DNA from: Cellulomonas sp. Root485
GTDB taxonomy: Bacteria; Actinomycetota; Actinomycetes; Actinomycetales; Cellulomonadaceae
Length of the DNA: 64,000 nucleotides
NCBI RefSeq assembly: GCF_001426705.1
Contig: NZ_LMFC01000001.1
Coordinates: 1,269,355 to 1,333,354 of the forward strand
Direction of reading: 5' to 3'
The stretch's first letter is position 1; each line of letters starts with the position of its first letter. Below the pieces are notes generated by a model. That model saw nothing but the letters and a program-made list of their open reading frames with translations. It searched no databases and had not been told where the DNA came from. The position numbers and the translations under genes are program-made. Positions 26,407 to 35,070 of this stretch are shown here, piece by piece.

Positions 26407-28338
26407 GTGACGCCCTGGGAGCGCTTCGCGGACCTGGTGCTGCAGCGGGAGGCAGCGCTGTGCCGTGTCGTGTCCGGCGTGCCCCCACGGGACTTCGCGG
26501 GCATGTACGTGGACGACGACGACCTCGACACGATCCTGCGGTCGCTGCCCGGTCTCGACGGCCCCCGCCCCGAGGCGGTCGCTCCGGTGCGCGACCTGTT
26601 CGCGCCCCTCGTCGTCGAGGCGCGTGCGGCGCTCACGCTGTGGTGCGCGCAGAGCGACGACGCCCTGGCACGGACGTGCCGGAACGCCGCCCTGACGTCG
26701 CCCGACGTGGAGTCGCTCGCGCTGCTCACGGCGGTGGAGCTGAACCCGCAGCGTCAGCGCGTGGTCGCCTACGTGCAGGACTCGGTCCAGCTCCCTCGGC
26801 CCACCCTGGCGCTCCTCGCGCGCGTGCTGGGTCCCGACGGACCTCCGACCGTGGCACCCGGGGCGCCGATGCGTGTCGCCGAGCTGGTCACGGTGGAGGA
26901 CTCCGGGCCGTGGGCGGTCCGGATGTGCGGGGTGGTGCCCCGGCTCGTGTGGGCGGTCCTCGGCGTCGACGCCCCCGACGCGGACCTGCCGGCCCGCACC
27001 CGGCGCGTCGCGGCGCAGAGCCGCGGTCGTGGGCACCGGCCCGATCCACCGGACCTGCTGCTGGTGCACGGCGCCGATGCCGAGAGCCGGCGCCGTGCAG
27101 CGGGTGCCGAGCTCGCGGGCCGACCGGTGCTCGCGACGACCGTCCCGCAGTCGCCGACGGAGTGGGCGGCGGTCGTGCGCGAGGCGACGGTCGCAGGGTG
27201 CGCGGTGCTGCTGGAGGTGGCCGGCCCGCCCGAGCCCCTCGCAGCCGCACGCATCGAGGCCGCGCCGCACCTCACGTTCGTGCTCTCCTCGCCCCGCGAG
27301 CTTCCGCTCGAGGCGCTGCCCGACCGGCGCTGGCGGGAGGTCCACGTCCTCGACGGCGAGGCCGGGCCCGAGGACTGGCTCGCCCGGACCGGTTCGACCG
27401 ACTCGGGCGGCGCCCGCCTGACCCGCGAGCAGCTCCGCCTCGTCGCCGGGGGAGACGGCGGGAACCCGGCCGCGGTGCAGGCGAACCTGAGGAGGCTCGC
27501 CGGGGGACACCTCGACGGGCTCGCCGTGCGCGTGCGCGCGCAGCGCGGGTGGGACGACCTCGTGCTGCCCGACGCACAGAAGTCCCAGCTGCGCGAGCTC
27601 GTCGCGCGGTACCGGCGGCGGCGGACGGTGTTCGGCGAGTGGGGGTTCCCCGCGATCCCGTCCAGCGGCGTCGTCGCGCTGTTCGCCGGCCCGTCCGGCA
27701 CCGGAAAGACGCTGGCGGCGGAGGTCGTCGCGCGCGAGCTCGGGCTCGACCTGTACAAGGTCGACCTGTCGTCCGTGGTCAGCAAGTACATCGGGGAGAC
27801 CGAGAAGAACCTCGAACGCATCTTCGCCGCCGCCGGCGCAGGCGACGTGGTGCTGTTCTTCGACGAGGCCGACGCGCTGTTCGGCAAGCGGTCCGAGGTG
27901 TCGTCGGCCCACGACCGGTACGCCAACATCGAGGTCGCCTACCTCCTGCAACGGCTGGAGACCTTCGACGGCCTCGTGGTCCTGGCCACCAACCTGCAGC
28001 GCAACATCGACGACGCGTTCCTGCGCCGGATCGGCGTCGCGGTCAACGTCCTCGCACCCGACGAGGAGCAGCGCCGCCGCATCTGGCAGCTCGTGTTCCC
28101 CGCCGGGGCACCCGTCGAGGACCTCGACCTCGACTTCCTCGCCCGGCAGTTCAAGGTGACCGGCGGCGTGATCCGCAACGCCGCGCTCGGCGCCGCCTTC
28201 TCCGCCGCGGACGAGGGCGGACCCATCACGATGGAACGGCTCGTGCTCGCGATGCAGCGCGAGTTCGTCAAGCTCGGCCACCTGTCCACCGAGAGCGAGT
28301 TCGCACGGTACTTCGACGTCGTGCGCTCGGGACGCTGA
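26407..28338 (+). CDS. AAA+ ATPase of contractile injection system (Afp15-like)
   Basis: 643 residues. The C-terminal AAA+ module has Walker A GPSGTGKTLAAE, KYIGETEKNLERIF, Walker B VVLFFDEADALFGKR, sensor 1 VVLATNLQRNIDDAF with DAFLRRI arginine finger, and sensor 2 VTGGVIRNAALGAAF. The first about 380 residues are a divergent helical and second ATPase-like region with no intact P-loop. Related ATPases are needed for eCIS assembly. The GTG at 26407 was chosen; upstream frame is antisense. Its TGA overlaps the ATG of the DUF4157 gene, so the two are translated together. Confidence 0.9.
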   Translation: MTPWERFADLVLQREAALCRVVSGVPPRDFAGMYVDDDDLDTILRSLPGLDGPRPEAVAPVRDLFAPLVVEARAALTLWCAQSDDALARTCRNAALTSPDVESLALLTAVELNPQRQRVVAYVQDSVQLPRPTLALLARVLGPDGPPTVAPGAPMRVAELVTVEDSGPWAVRMCGVVPRLVWAVLGVDAPDADLPARTRRVAAQSRGRGHRPDPPDLLLVHGADAESRRRAAGAELAGRPVLATTVPQSPTEWAAVVREATVAGCAVLLEVAGPPEPLAAARIEAAPHLTFVLSSPRELPLEALPDRRWREVHVLDGEAGPEDWLARTGSTDSGGARLTREQLRLVAGGDGGNPAAVQANLRRLAGGHLDGLAVRVRAQRGWDDLVLPDAQKSQLRELVARYRRRRTVFGEWGFPAIPSSGVVALFAGPSGTGKTLAAEVVARELGLDLYKVDLSSVVSKYIGETEKNLERIFAAAGAGDVVLFFDEADALFGKRSEVSSAHDRYANIEVAYLLQRLETFDGLVVLATNLQRNIDDAFLRRIGVAVNVLAPDEEQRRRIWQLVFPAGAPVEDLDLDFLARQFKVTGGVIRNAALGAAFSAADEGGPITMERLVLAMQREFVKLGHLSTESEFARYFDVVRSGR

Positions 28339-31300
28339 TGACGGCAACCCTGACACGAGACGCGCTGGTCAAGGAGCCGGCGGCGGCGGAGCGCGGCCGC
28401 GGCCGGCCGGCGGCGGCCGCCCGCGGTGGCGTGCCGACGTCGAACGCGGGGATGGCCCGGCTGGCCCGCGACGGAGGGGCCGCGCGAGCGAACCTCGTCG
28501 GCACCGGCGGCAACCGTGTCGCGCGCTCCACCCTCGCCGTCTCGCACCCCCACGACCCCGCCGAGCGCGAGGCCGAGGCGCTCGCCTCCCGGGTCGCGCA
28601 CGGTGCGTCGCCGCCGGTGGCGCTCGCCCGGACCCTGGAGCCCGCCGTCGCCCGGACCCTCGTCTCCCGGGACGACGCCCCGGCGCCCGCCGCCGACGTC
28701 GCCGCGGGCGGAGACGTCGAGGTCTCCACCGCCGTCTCCTCACTCATCGCGAGCCCCGGCGCCGGAGCGCCCATGGACCCCGCGGTCCAGGCGAAGGTCG
28801 AACCACACCTCGGCGCCGACCTCGGCGCCGTCCGCGTGCACCAGGGCCCCGAGGTCGCAGCCGCCGCCGCCGAGCTGCACGCCCGCGCCTTCACCGTCGG
28901 CGCCGACATCTTCCTGGGCGAGGGAGAGTCGTCCGCCGACCTCGAGCTCATGGCGCACGAGGCCACCCACGTCGTCCAGCAGCAGGCCGTCGCCGTCTAC
29001 CGGGACCTCGAGGTCACCGACCTCCTGCCCGACTTCATCATCGACGGCGTCACGTCCGCCGCCCGCGAGATCCCCGGGTACACGCTCCTGACCGTCATCA
29101 CCGGCAAGGACCCGCTCACCGACGAGCCCGCCACGGTCAGCCGCACCGAGTTCGTCGAGAAGCTCCTCACCTTCGGGCCGTTCGGCGCCGCGGTCGGGCC
29201 GCTCCTGCAGACCATCGACGTCCTCGGCGACATCGTCACCCTGCTCATGGACGCGCTCGCGGCCCACAACCTCACGCTGTCCCGGATCGGCCACGACATC
29301 TCCGCCGCGTGGGACGAGATGGGGGTCACCGAGGGGATCGACGGGAACGTCGCCATCGTCGAGCGCTACGTCGACGCGATCGTCGCGGACATCCGGGCGT
29401 TTGTCTCCGACGTGATCGACGCCGTCATCGAGAAGGTCCGCGAGGTCGTCGCGGACGTCGCCGAGCCGCTCCTGCAGCGCCCCGAGATCGCGCCGTACTG
29501 GAACCTCGCCAAGAAGGTGTTCCACCACGACCCGCTGCGCGACGAGGACGTCAGCGCACCGACCGTCGAGATCCTCGGGGACTTCCTCAGGCTGGCCGGC
29601 CGCGACGAGGTGCTCGCGCAGATGACCGAGCGCGGCACGTTGCAGGAGACCGCCGACTGGCTCGACCAGCAGTGGGCCGTGTTCACCGACCTGCTCAGCC
29701 GCACCGGTGCGCTGTTCGCCGACGCGTGGGCCGCCATCAGCCCGGAGAACCTGCCGAACCTCATCGAGAACATCACGTCGCTGGCCGACCGCGCCTTCAC
29801 CCTCCTGCAGGACGTCGGCGCGTTCGCGTCCACGATCCTGCTCAAGGTCCTGGAGCTGGTGAAGAAGTCGCTCCTGGGGTGGGCCAGCGAGCACGCGCAC
29901 CGCGTCCCCGGCTTCCACCTGCTCACCGTCATCCTCGAACGCAACCCGTTCACCGACGAAGCGGTCCCGCGCACCGCCGAGAACCTGATCAAGGGGTTCA
30001 TCACGCTGCTGCCCGGCGGCGAGGCGATGTACGACGAGCTGGCCGAGTCGGGCGTCATCGGCGACGCGGCGGCGACCATCGAGTCGGCGATGACGCGGCT
30101 GAACATCTCCTGGGACCTCATCACCGGGACGTTCCTGGCCATCTGGAACACGGTGTCGCTGGAGAGCCTGCTGGCACCGATCGAGACGTTCGACCGCATC
30201 GTCGCGGCGTTCGGCGACCCCCTGAACCGGATCGCGGAGTTCGTCAGCGTCGTCATCCAGGTGGTCGTCCGGCTGATCCTCGAGCTGATGAACTTCCCGT
30301 CCGAGCTGCTCGGGAACATCATCGCCAACGCCACCGCCGCCATCGAGGACATCAAGAACGACCCCGTCGGCTTCCTGAAGAACGTCGTCGCGGCCATGAA
30401 GGCCGGGTTCGAGGGCTTCTTCGGCAACATCGCGAACTACCTGCTCGAAGGCCTGAGCGGCTGGCTCTTCCGGGGCCTGCGCGGGCTCGGCATCGAGCCG
30501 CCCACCTCGCTGTCCGTGGAGAACATCATCACGCTCGTCATCCAGGTGCTGGGTGTCACCACCGAGACCCTCTGGACCAAGCTGGGGGAGCGCATCGGCC
30601 CCGAGCGCGTCACGCAGATCCGCGGCGCCCTCGACCAGCTCAGCGGGGCGTGGACGTTCATCAAGGACGTGCAGGAACGCGGCATCACGGCCGTGTGGGA
30701 GTTCATCCAGGGCCAGCTCAGCAACCTGTGGGACACGATCCTGACCACCGCCAAGGACTGGATCATGCGGGAGATCGTCGACCGCGTCGTCACCCGGCTG
30801 CTCTCGATGCTCGACCCCACCGGGATCATGGCCGTCATCAACGGGACGATCGCGTTCTTCAACGCCGTCCAGTCCGCCATCGACTACCTGCGCGAGCTGC
30901 TCGAGATCGTCGACCAGTACGTGTCCACGATCGCGTCCGTCGCCCGTGGGGACGTCGCCCCCGGCGCCGCGATGCTCGAACGCGGACTCGCCAGCGCCGT
31001 GCCCGTCGCGATCGGGTTCCTGGCCAACCAGGTGGGCCTGGGCAACGTGCCCGAGAAGGTGCAGGAGATCATCGTCGGCCTGCGCGAGCTCGTGGACCAG
31101 GCGCTCGACTGGCTGTTCGACCAGGCGATGGCCCTGGGGCGCGCCGCACTGGACGCCCTGACCGGTGCCGGCGGTGCAGCCGAGGAGCCGGTGGAGCCGC
31201 CGGCCGAGGCCGACTTCGCCGACGTCGTCGTCGACGAGCACGTCACCGTGGACGGCACCGACCACACGATCAAGGACGACGGGGCCGACCACGCCCTCGT

Positions 31301-32222
31301 GATGCACAGCGCGCCCACACCGTTGCAGGCGATGGCGCCGACGTCGGCCGCCCTGACGGCGCTGATCGCGGACTACGACACGAAGAAGGCGGCGTTCGTG
31401 GCCGCTCGGCAGGCGTGGTCGGCGTGGCGGGCTGATCGCACGCAGCCGCAACCGGCACGGAACCTGAGCTCGACCCGTCGCGACCTCGTGGCGGCGGTCC
31501 AGGCACTCATGGACTTCGCGAGGACGCTCAGCGGCGGCAATCCTGGGGCGAGCGCCCCCGGCATCGGCGAGATCGCGCCCTACGGTGACCAGCCGCCGCG
31601 GATCCGGCCCACGCATGCGTCCCTCACGAACGACGACCCCGTGTGGCAGGGCGAGGCCGAGCACATCCTGCCGTTCTCGATCGGCCGGGAGATGTGGCGC
31701 CAGCTGCGGTTGCTCCCCACGATCCGCGGCGAGATCGAGGACCGTCAGCAGCCGACGATCGTCATCTACTACAACGCGGCCCGCCTCAAGACTCCGGGCG
31801 ACGTCGCGCTCATCGCAGCTGCCCGAGCGTCGGCCACGCGTGCCTCCAGGGAGCTGGTGGACGCCCTGGTGATCGCCCGCGACATGCGACGTTCGACGCC
31901 GAGCGGACCGGTCGAGGAGGACGAGCTGTATGGCCCGCGGCTCATCCGGCCGGGTCTGCTCGAAGGCGTCGTCGACGCCATGTTCGCGCGCCTCGACGGG
32001 GACGTCGGCGCAGCGGTCGGCCGGACCGTCGCCGCGGTCGACGCGGACTGGGGACAGCCCGACCCCGACCCGGTCCGCGGGCATGGGGCCACCTGGGGTG
32101 CACGACGCGGCGAGAGCGCCGCAGTGCCTGGGGACGCCGCCGTGGCCGACGCGGCGCAGCAGCAGAAGAACGCCGTCAAGGAGATGGTGCTCAACGCGCT
32201 GCAGGCCTCGTTCGACGTCTGA
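28338..32222 (+). CDS. DUF4157 (eCIS core domain) protein with helical repeats and putative toxin C-terminus
   Basis: 1294 residues. Residues 1-130 are disordered and Ala/Arg-rich. The DUF4157 domain (about 131-215) carries DLGAVRVHQG, ARAFTVGADIFLGEG and MAHEATHVVQQ with H207-E208-xx-H211, an HExxH zinc motif. It is followed by three tandem all-helical units of about 140 residues starting near 246, 386 and 524 (PGYTLLTVITGKDPLTDE, APYWNLAKKVFHHDPLRDE, PGFHLLTVILERNPFTDE) and a further hydrophobic helical region to about 950. Residues about 1060-1294 differ: GEAEHILPFSIGREMW at about 1105 resembles an HNH-type His motif. No signal peptide. DUF4157 proteins are linked to eCIS loci; here it is the cargo candidate. 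Translated coupled to the ATPase. Confidence 0.85.
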   Translation: MTATLTRDALVKEPAAAERGRGRPAAAARGGVPTSNAGMARLARDGGAARANLVGTGGNRVARSTLAVSHPHDPAEREAEALASRVAHGASPPVALARTLEPAVARTLVSRDDAPAPAADVAAGGDVEVSTAVSSLIASPGAGAPMDPAVQAKVEPHLGADLGAVRVHQGPEVAAAAAELHARAFTVGADIFLGEGESSADLELMAHEATHVVQQQAVAVYRDLEVTDLLPDFIIDGVTSAAREIPGYTLLTVITGKDPLTDEPATVSRTEFVEKLLTFGPFGAAVGPLLQTIDVLGDIVTLLMDALAAHNLTLSRIGHDISAAWDEMGVTEGIDGNVAIVERYVDAIVADIRAFVSDVIDAVIEKVREVVADVAEPLLQRPEIAPYWNLAKKVFHHDPLRDEDVSAPTVEILGDFLRLAGRDEVLAQMTERGTLQETADWLDQQWAVFTDLLSRTGALFADAWAAISPENLPNLIENITSLADRAFTLLQDVGAFASTILLKVLELVKKSLLGWASEHAHRVPGFHLLTVILERNPFTDEAVPRTAENLIKGFITLLPGGEAMYDELAESGVIGDAAATIESAMTRLNISWDLITGTFLAIWNTVSLESLLAPIETFDRIVAAFGDPLNRIAEFVSVVIQVVVRLILELMNFPSELLGNIIANATAAIEDIKNDPVGFLKNVVAAMKAGFEGFFGNIANYLLEGLSGWLFRGLRGLGIEPPTSLSVENIITLVIQVLGVTTETLWTKLGERIGPERVTQIRGALDQLSGAWTFIKDVQERGITAVWEFIQGQLSNLWDTILTTAKDWIMREIVDRVVTRLLSMLDPTGIMAVINGTIAFFNAVQSAIDYLRELLEIVDQYVSTIASVARGDVAPGAAMLERGLASAVPVAIGFLANQVGLGNVPEKVQEIIVGLRELVDQALDWLFDQAMALGRAALDALTGAGGAAEEPVEPPAEADFADVVVDEHVTVDGTDHTIKDDGADHALVMHSAPTPLQAMAPTSAALTALIADYDTKKAAFVAARQAWSAWRADRTQPQPARNLSSTRRDLVAAVQALMDFARTLSGGNPGASAPGIGEIAPYGDQPPRIRPTHASLTNDDPVWQGEAEHILPFSIGREMWRQLRLLPTIRGEIEDRQQPTIVIYYNAARLKTPGDVALIAAARASATRASRELVDALVIARDMRRSTPSGPVEEDELYGPRLIRPGLLEGVVDAMFARLDGDVGAAVGRTVAAVDADWGQPDPDPVRGHGATWGARRGESAAVPGDAAVADAAQQQKNAVKEMVLNALQASFDV
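29073..30332 (+). repeat. Three tandem about 140-residue repeats in the DUF4157 protein
   Basis: Each unit begins with a Pro-aromatic stretch, a hydrophobic helix and an (N/D)P-(L/F)-x-DE turn, then long amphipathic helices. Units 1 and 3 share PG-aromatic-x-LLTVI and are closest; unit 2 has diverged most. Internal duplication is directly visible in the translation. Confidence 0.65.
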
Positions 32223-32241
32223 CCGGACGAGCGCCCGCCGC

Positions 32242-32805
32242 TCAGCGCTCGACGACCCGCAGGTCGCGCTCGCGCACGGGCGGTCCGGCGACGAACTCCT
32301 TCGCCGGCTGCAGGGGCGCGATGAGCACGACGTCCAGGGACGGCTTCATCTCTCCGCCGAGCGCGCTCCACAGGTCGGTCAGCGACCTGTCCTCGCCGGG
32401 CGGCAGCGCCACCTGGAGGACGACCTGCTCGTCGGCCAGCCGCCCGGACAGGTGCGCCGCGGGGATGCGGTCGAACCGCACGAGGTTCTCCAGCATCTGC
32501 CCGAGCAGGTGGTGCTCGTCCTCGGGGCGGCTGGTCCAGGCGGTGAGCAGGTAGGAGAGCCGGAAGTAGCGCGGACCGGGCCGGTGGCCGGTGATCCGGC
32601 CGCGCTGGTCGCGCACGGGCTGCGCTGCGGCGTCGCGTCGCTCGACGTCCTCGCGGATGTCGTACATGAACACGTCGACGACGGGACCGTTGCGGCGGGC
32701 GGCCCACTCGGTGGTGGGGGCGTCGAACACGATGTCGGCGCTCTGCCCGCGCAGGACCTCCTCGCGCAGCAGCGCGCTGAGGGCCGCGTCGACATCGGAG
32801 ATCAC
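32242..32805 (-). CDS. DUF4255 family tail terminator-like protein
   Basis: 187 residues. The family start VISDVDAALSALLREEVL is followed by DIVFDAPTTEWAARR, VVDVFMYDIREDVERRD, FRLSYLLTAWTSRPEDEHHLLGQMLE and the C-terminal PSLDVVLIAPLQP. DUF4255 proteins (Afp16/Pvc16-like) cap and terminate the tube/sheath. The GTG at 32805 was chosen because it matches the family start and has GGAG just upstream; a longer frame to 32841 adds a basic tail. It is convergent with the cargo gene, 19 bases apart, and on the opposite strand from the rest of the plus-strand cluster. Confidence 0.85.
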   Translation of the reverse strand: MISDVDAALSALLREEVLRGQSADIVFDAPTTEWAARRNGPVVDVFMYDIREDVERRDAAAQPVRDQRGRITGHRPGPRYFRLSYLLTAWTSRPEDEHHLLGQMLENLVRFDRIPAAHLSGRLADEQVVLQVALPPGEDRSLTDLWSALGGEMKPSLDVVLIAPLQPAKEFVAGPPVRERDLRVVER

Positions 32806-32894
32806 CGCTCCATCGTCCGCCGGGCGCCGGGCGACCGACACGCCCCGGAGGCGGACGTGCCCGAAGGGGCAGGCAAGACCACCCGCGACGGCCG

Positions 32895-32923
32895 TTCACT
32901 CCTCCGGGGGACCGGCCTAGCCT
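32895..32923 (+). promoter_or_regulatory. Putative promoter, leaderless lysozyme/NlpC gene
   Basis: TTCACT (32895-32900), a 17-base spacer, and TAGCCT (32918-32923), with the GTG six bases later and no ribosome site. The match is 4 of 6 and 3 of 6 to consensus, with the leaderless spacing. Confidence 0.4.
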
Positions 32924-32929
32924 GGACGG

Positions 32930-34279
32930 GTGAGCGTTCTGGAGGCGCGGGAGATCTACAGGTTCGCCCGCCTCGCGGGGTTCGAGCCGGACGAGGCCGC
33001 GACCATGACCGCGATCGCCCTCGCGGAGTCCGGCGGGGAGACCGGCGCCCACAACGCGGTCGGGGAGGACTCGCAGGGGCTGTGGCAGATCAACGTCGCG
33101 GCGCACCCGAGCCTGCAGGGCGTCGACCTGTCGGACCCGCTGGCCAACGCGAGGGCCGCGTTCGACGTGTCAGGCGGGGGCGCGGACATCTCGCCGTGGA
33201 CGGTCACGCACGGCGGCGCCGGTGCGCGCTACCTGAGCTACCGCACGGAGGCCGAGGTCGCGGCGCAGCTGAACGGCGACCCCGTGGGTGGGTCGTGGGC
33301 CGGCACGGACGGGTACGGCGACGTCACGCCTGCGGGTGGGGACGCGGGCGGTGCGGACGCCGGTGAGTGGCAGCAGAGCGGCGCGCTGCAGCAGTTCCTC
33401 GACGCCGCGACCGCCCAGGCGGGCGACACCTACGTGTTCGGGGCGGGCGTCGACATCGACGACGCCGACCCTGACACGTTCGACTGCTCGGGCCTGGTCA
33501 GCTGGGCCGCGGGGCGGGTCGGCGTCGACCTGCCGCACGCGTCCTGGCGGCAGTACCTCGAGCTCAAGGAGCTCGGCCTCGTCGTCCCCGTCGAGGAGGC
33601 GATCGACACCCCCGGCGCCCTGCTGTTCAACTTCCCGTGGGAGCCGCAGCCCGGCGAGAGCAGCCGGCCCGGGAACGCGCACGTCGCGATCAGCATGGGC
33701 GACGGCCGCACCATCGAGGCGATGAACCCGACCAAGGGCGTGCTGTTCGGCGAGGCCAGCGAGCGGCGGTTCCAGTTCGCGGCCGTCATCCCCGGGATCT
33801 CGGACGGCACGGCCGGGGCGGACGTCGCGGCACCCGTCGACCCCGGGCTCGACTCCGACGGTGACGGCATCACCGACGTCCTGGAGGCCAAGCTCGGCCT
33901 CGACCTGTTCCTCGTCGACAGCGACGGTGACGGGATCTCCGACGGCTACGAGCTGCTCGTGACGGGGACCGGCGCGGCGACGAGCGACTCGGACGGCGAC
34001 CTCATCGGCGACTCGGCCGAGCTCGGCCTGGGCACCAACCCGCTCGCGGCGGACTCGGACGCCGACGGGACCCTCGACGGAGCCCTGCCCGGCGGGCTCG
34101 ACAGCGACGGGGACACCCTCGAGGACGGTCTGGAGCAGGTGCTGCACTCCGACCCGTTCGGCACCGACTCCGACGCCGACGGGTTCACCGACACGGCGGA
34201 GTACGGGACCGGCTACGACCTCGCGGACCCGCTGAGCAACCCGCTCGTGCCGTCGGCCGAGGACATCGTCGGCACCTAG
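32930..34279 (+). CDS. Lysozyme-like / NlpC-P60 / TSP3 cell-wall lytic protein
   Basis: 449 residues. The N-terminal lysozyme/transglycosylase-like domain has LAESGGETGAHN (Glu33) and EDSQGLWQINVAAHP. An NlpC/P60 amidase/endopeptidase follows with FDCSGLVSWAAGRVG (Cys186) and HVAISMGDG (His251). The C-terminus is a run of thrombospondin type 3-like calcium repeats (DSDGDGITDVLEAKLGLD, DSDGDGISDGYELLV, DSDGDLIGDSAELGLGTNP). There is no signal peptide or membrane segment, although both enzyme domains act on peptidoglycan. This fits loading onto or into the injection machine. It starts with a GTG in a leaderless context and ends next to the LuxR gene. Confidence 0.8.
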   Translation: MSVLEAREIYRFARLAGFEPDEAATMTAIALAESGGETGAHNAVGEDSQGLWQINVAAHPSLQGVDLSDPLANARAAFDVSGGGADISPWTVTHGGAGARYLSYRTEAEVAAQLNGDPVGGSWAGTDGYGDVTPAGGDAGGADAGEWQQSGALQQFLDAATAQAGDTYVFGAGVDIDDADPDTFDCSGLVSWAAGRVGVDLPHASWRQYLELKELGLVVPVEEAIDTPGALLFNFPWEPQPGESSRPGNAHVAISMGDGRTIEAMNPTKGVLFGEASERRFQFAAVIPGISDGTAGADVAAPVDPGLDSDGDGITDVLEAKLGLDLFLVDSDGDGISDGYELLVTGTGAATSDSDGDLIGDSAELGLGTNPLAADSDADGTLDGALPGGLDSDGDTLEDGLEQVLHSDPFGTDSDADGFTDTAEYGTGYDLADPLSNPLVPSAEDIVGT

Positions 34280-34972
34280 TCAGATCAGCCCGTGCCGCAC
34301 GGCGTACGCGACGGCGTGCGACCGGTTGCGCAGCCCGAACCGGCGCGTGATGTCCTGGATGACCGTCTTGACGGTGCGCTCGGAGTAGCTCATGGCGCGG
34401 GCGATCTCCCGGGTGTCGGAGCCGTCCCCGAGCATCCGCAGGACGTCCCGCTCCCGGTCGGTGAGCGTGGCCATGGCCAGCAGCCGGGGAGCGGTCGACG
34501 TCGGGCCTGCCGCGCCCTGCCGCGGCATCAGCGCCGCCAGGAGGTCGGGCGGGATGACCGCCTCGCCGGCCGCGACCGACCGCAGCAGGTGGCCGAGGCT
34601 GTCGGCGGTGACCTCGCGCCGTCGCAGCAGCCCGACCGCCCCCGCCTGGACGGCCAGCGCGACCGCCTCCGTGCTCACCTCGCCCAGCAGGACGACCACC
34701 CGGACCCCAGGGACCGCGCTCAGCTGGTGCAGGGCGGCGATGCCCTGGGGGGTCACCGCGTCGAGGACCACGAGCCCGATGTCGACGTGTCCGTCGGACG
34801 GGGCGGCTTCCAGGTCCTGCAGCTCGCCCAGCATGGACCGCAGGCCCGCCCGGGTCAGGGAGTCGCCGCCCTGCACGCCGATCCTGAGCCGCACGCGCGG
34901 GGTGGGCTCGGTGAACGTGGAGAGCTCGGTCGCCGTCGTCGTCGTCGGCCGCCGCATCGTCGTCGTCGTCAC
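34280..34972 (-). CDS. LuxR-type regulator with atypical receiver domain
   Basis: 230 residues. The receiver part (LRIGVQGGDSLTRAGLRSML, VDIGLVVLDAVTPQGIAAL, GAVGLLRRREVTADSL) keeps an Asp at the usual phospho-site position but has R/R instead of the conserved Lys. The C-terminal HTH is canonical: LTDRERDVLRMLGDGSDTREIARAM followed by SERTVKTVIQDITRRFGLRNRSHAVAYA. The GTG at 34972 was preferred to one at 35011; neither has a ribosome site. No sensor kinase is adjacent, so it may be phosphorylation-independent. Confidence 0.8.
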   Translation of the reverse strand: MTTTTMRRPTTTTATELSTFTEPTPRVRLRIGVQGGDSLTRAGLRSMLGELQDLEAAPSDGHVDIGLVVLDAVTPQGIAALHQLSAVPGVRVVVLLGEVSTEAVALAVQAGAVGLLRRREVTADSLGHLLRSVAAGEAVIPPDLLAALMPRQGAAGPTSTAPRLLAMATLTDRERDVLRMLGDGSDTREIARAMSYSERTVKTVIQDITRRFGLRNRSHAVAYAVRHGLI

Positions 34973-35058
34973 CCGGACAGCGTGCCGAGCCGGGCTCAAC
35001 AACCGCTCCACAAGAACTCAACGCGTCGCGTCGGCTTCCCGGCGGGTGGCTGAGCAGG

Positions 35059-35064
35059 GACAAT
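35059..35064 (+). promoter_or_regulatory. Putative leaderless -10 for dynamin-like gene 1
   Basis: GACAAT lies six bases before the ATG with a TTCCCG about 17 bases upstream (35036-35041). No Shine-Dalgarno is present. Confidence 0.35.
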
Positions 35065-35070
35065 GCGGAC

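Noticed and set aside
14891-32841. A prophage
   Set aside because: No terminase, portal, capsid, integrase or lysis cassette; AAA ATPase and DUF4157/DUF4255 point to eCIS.
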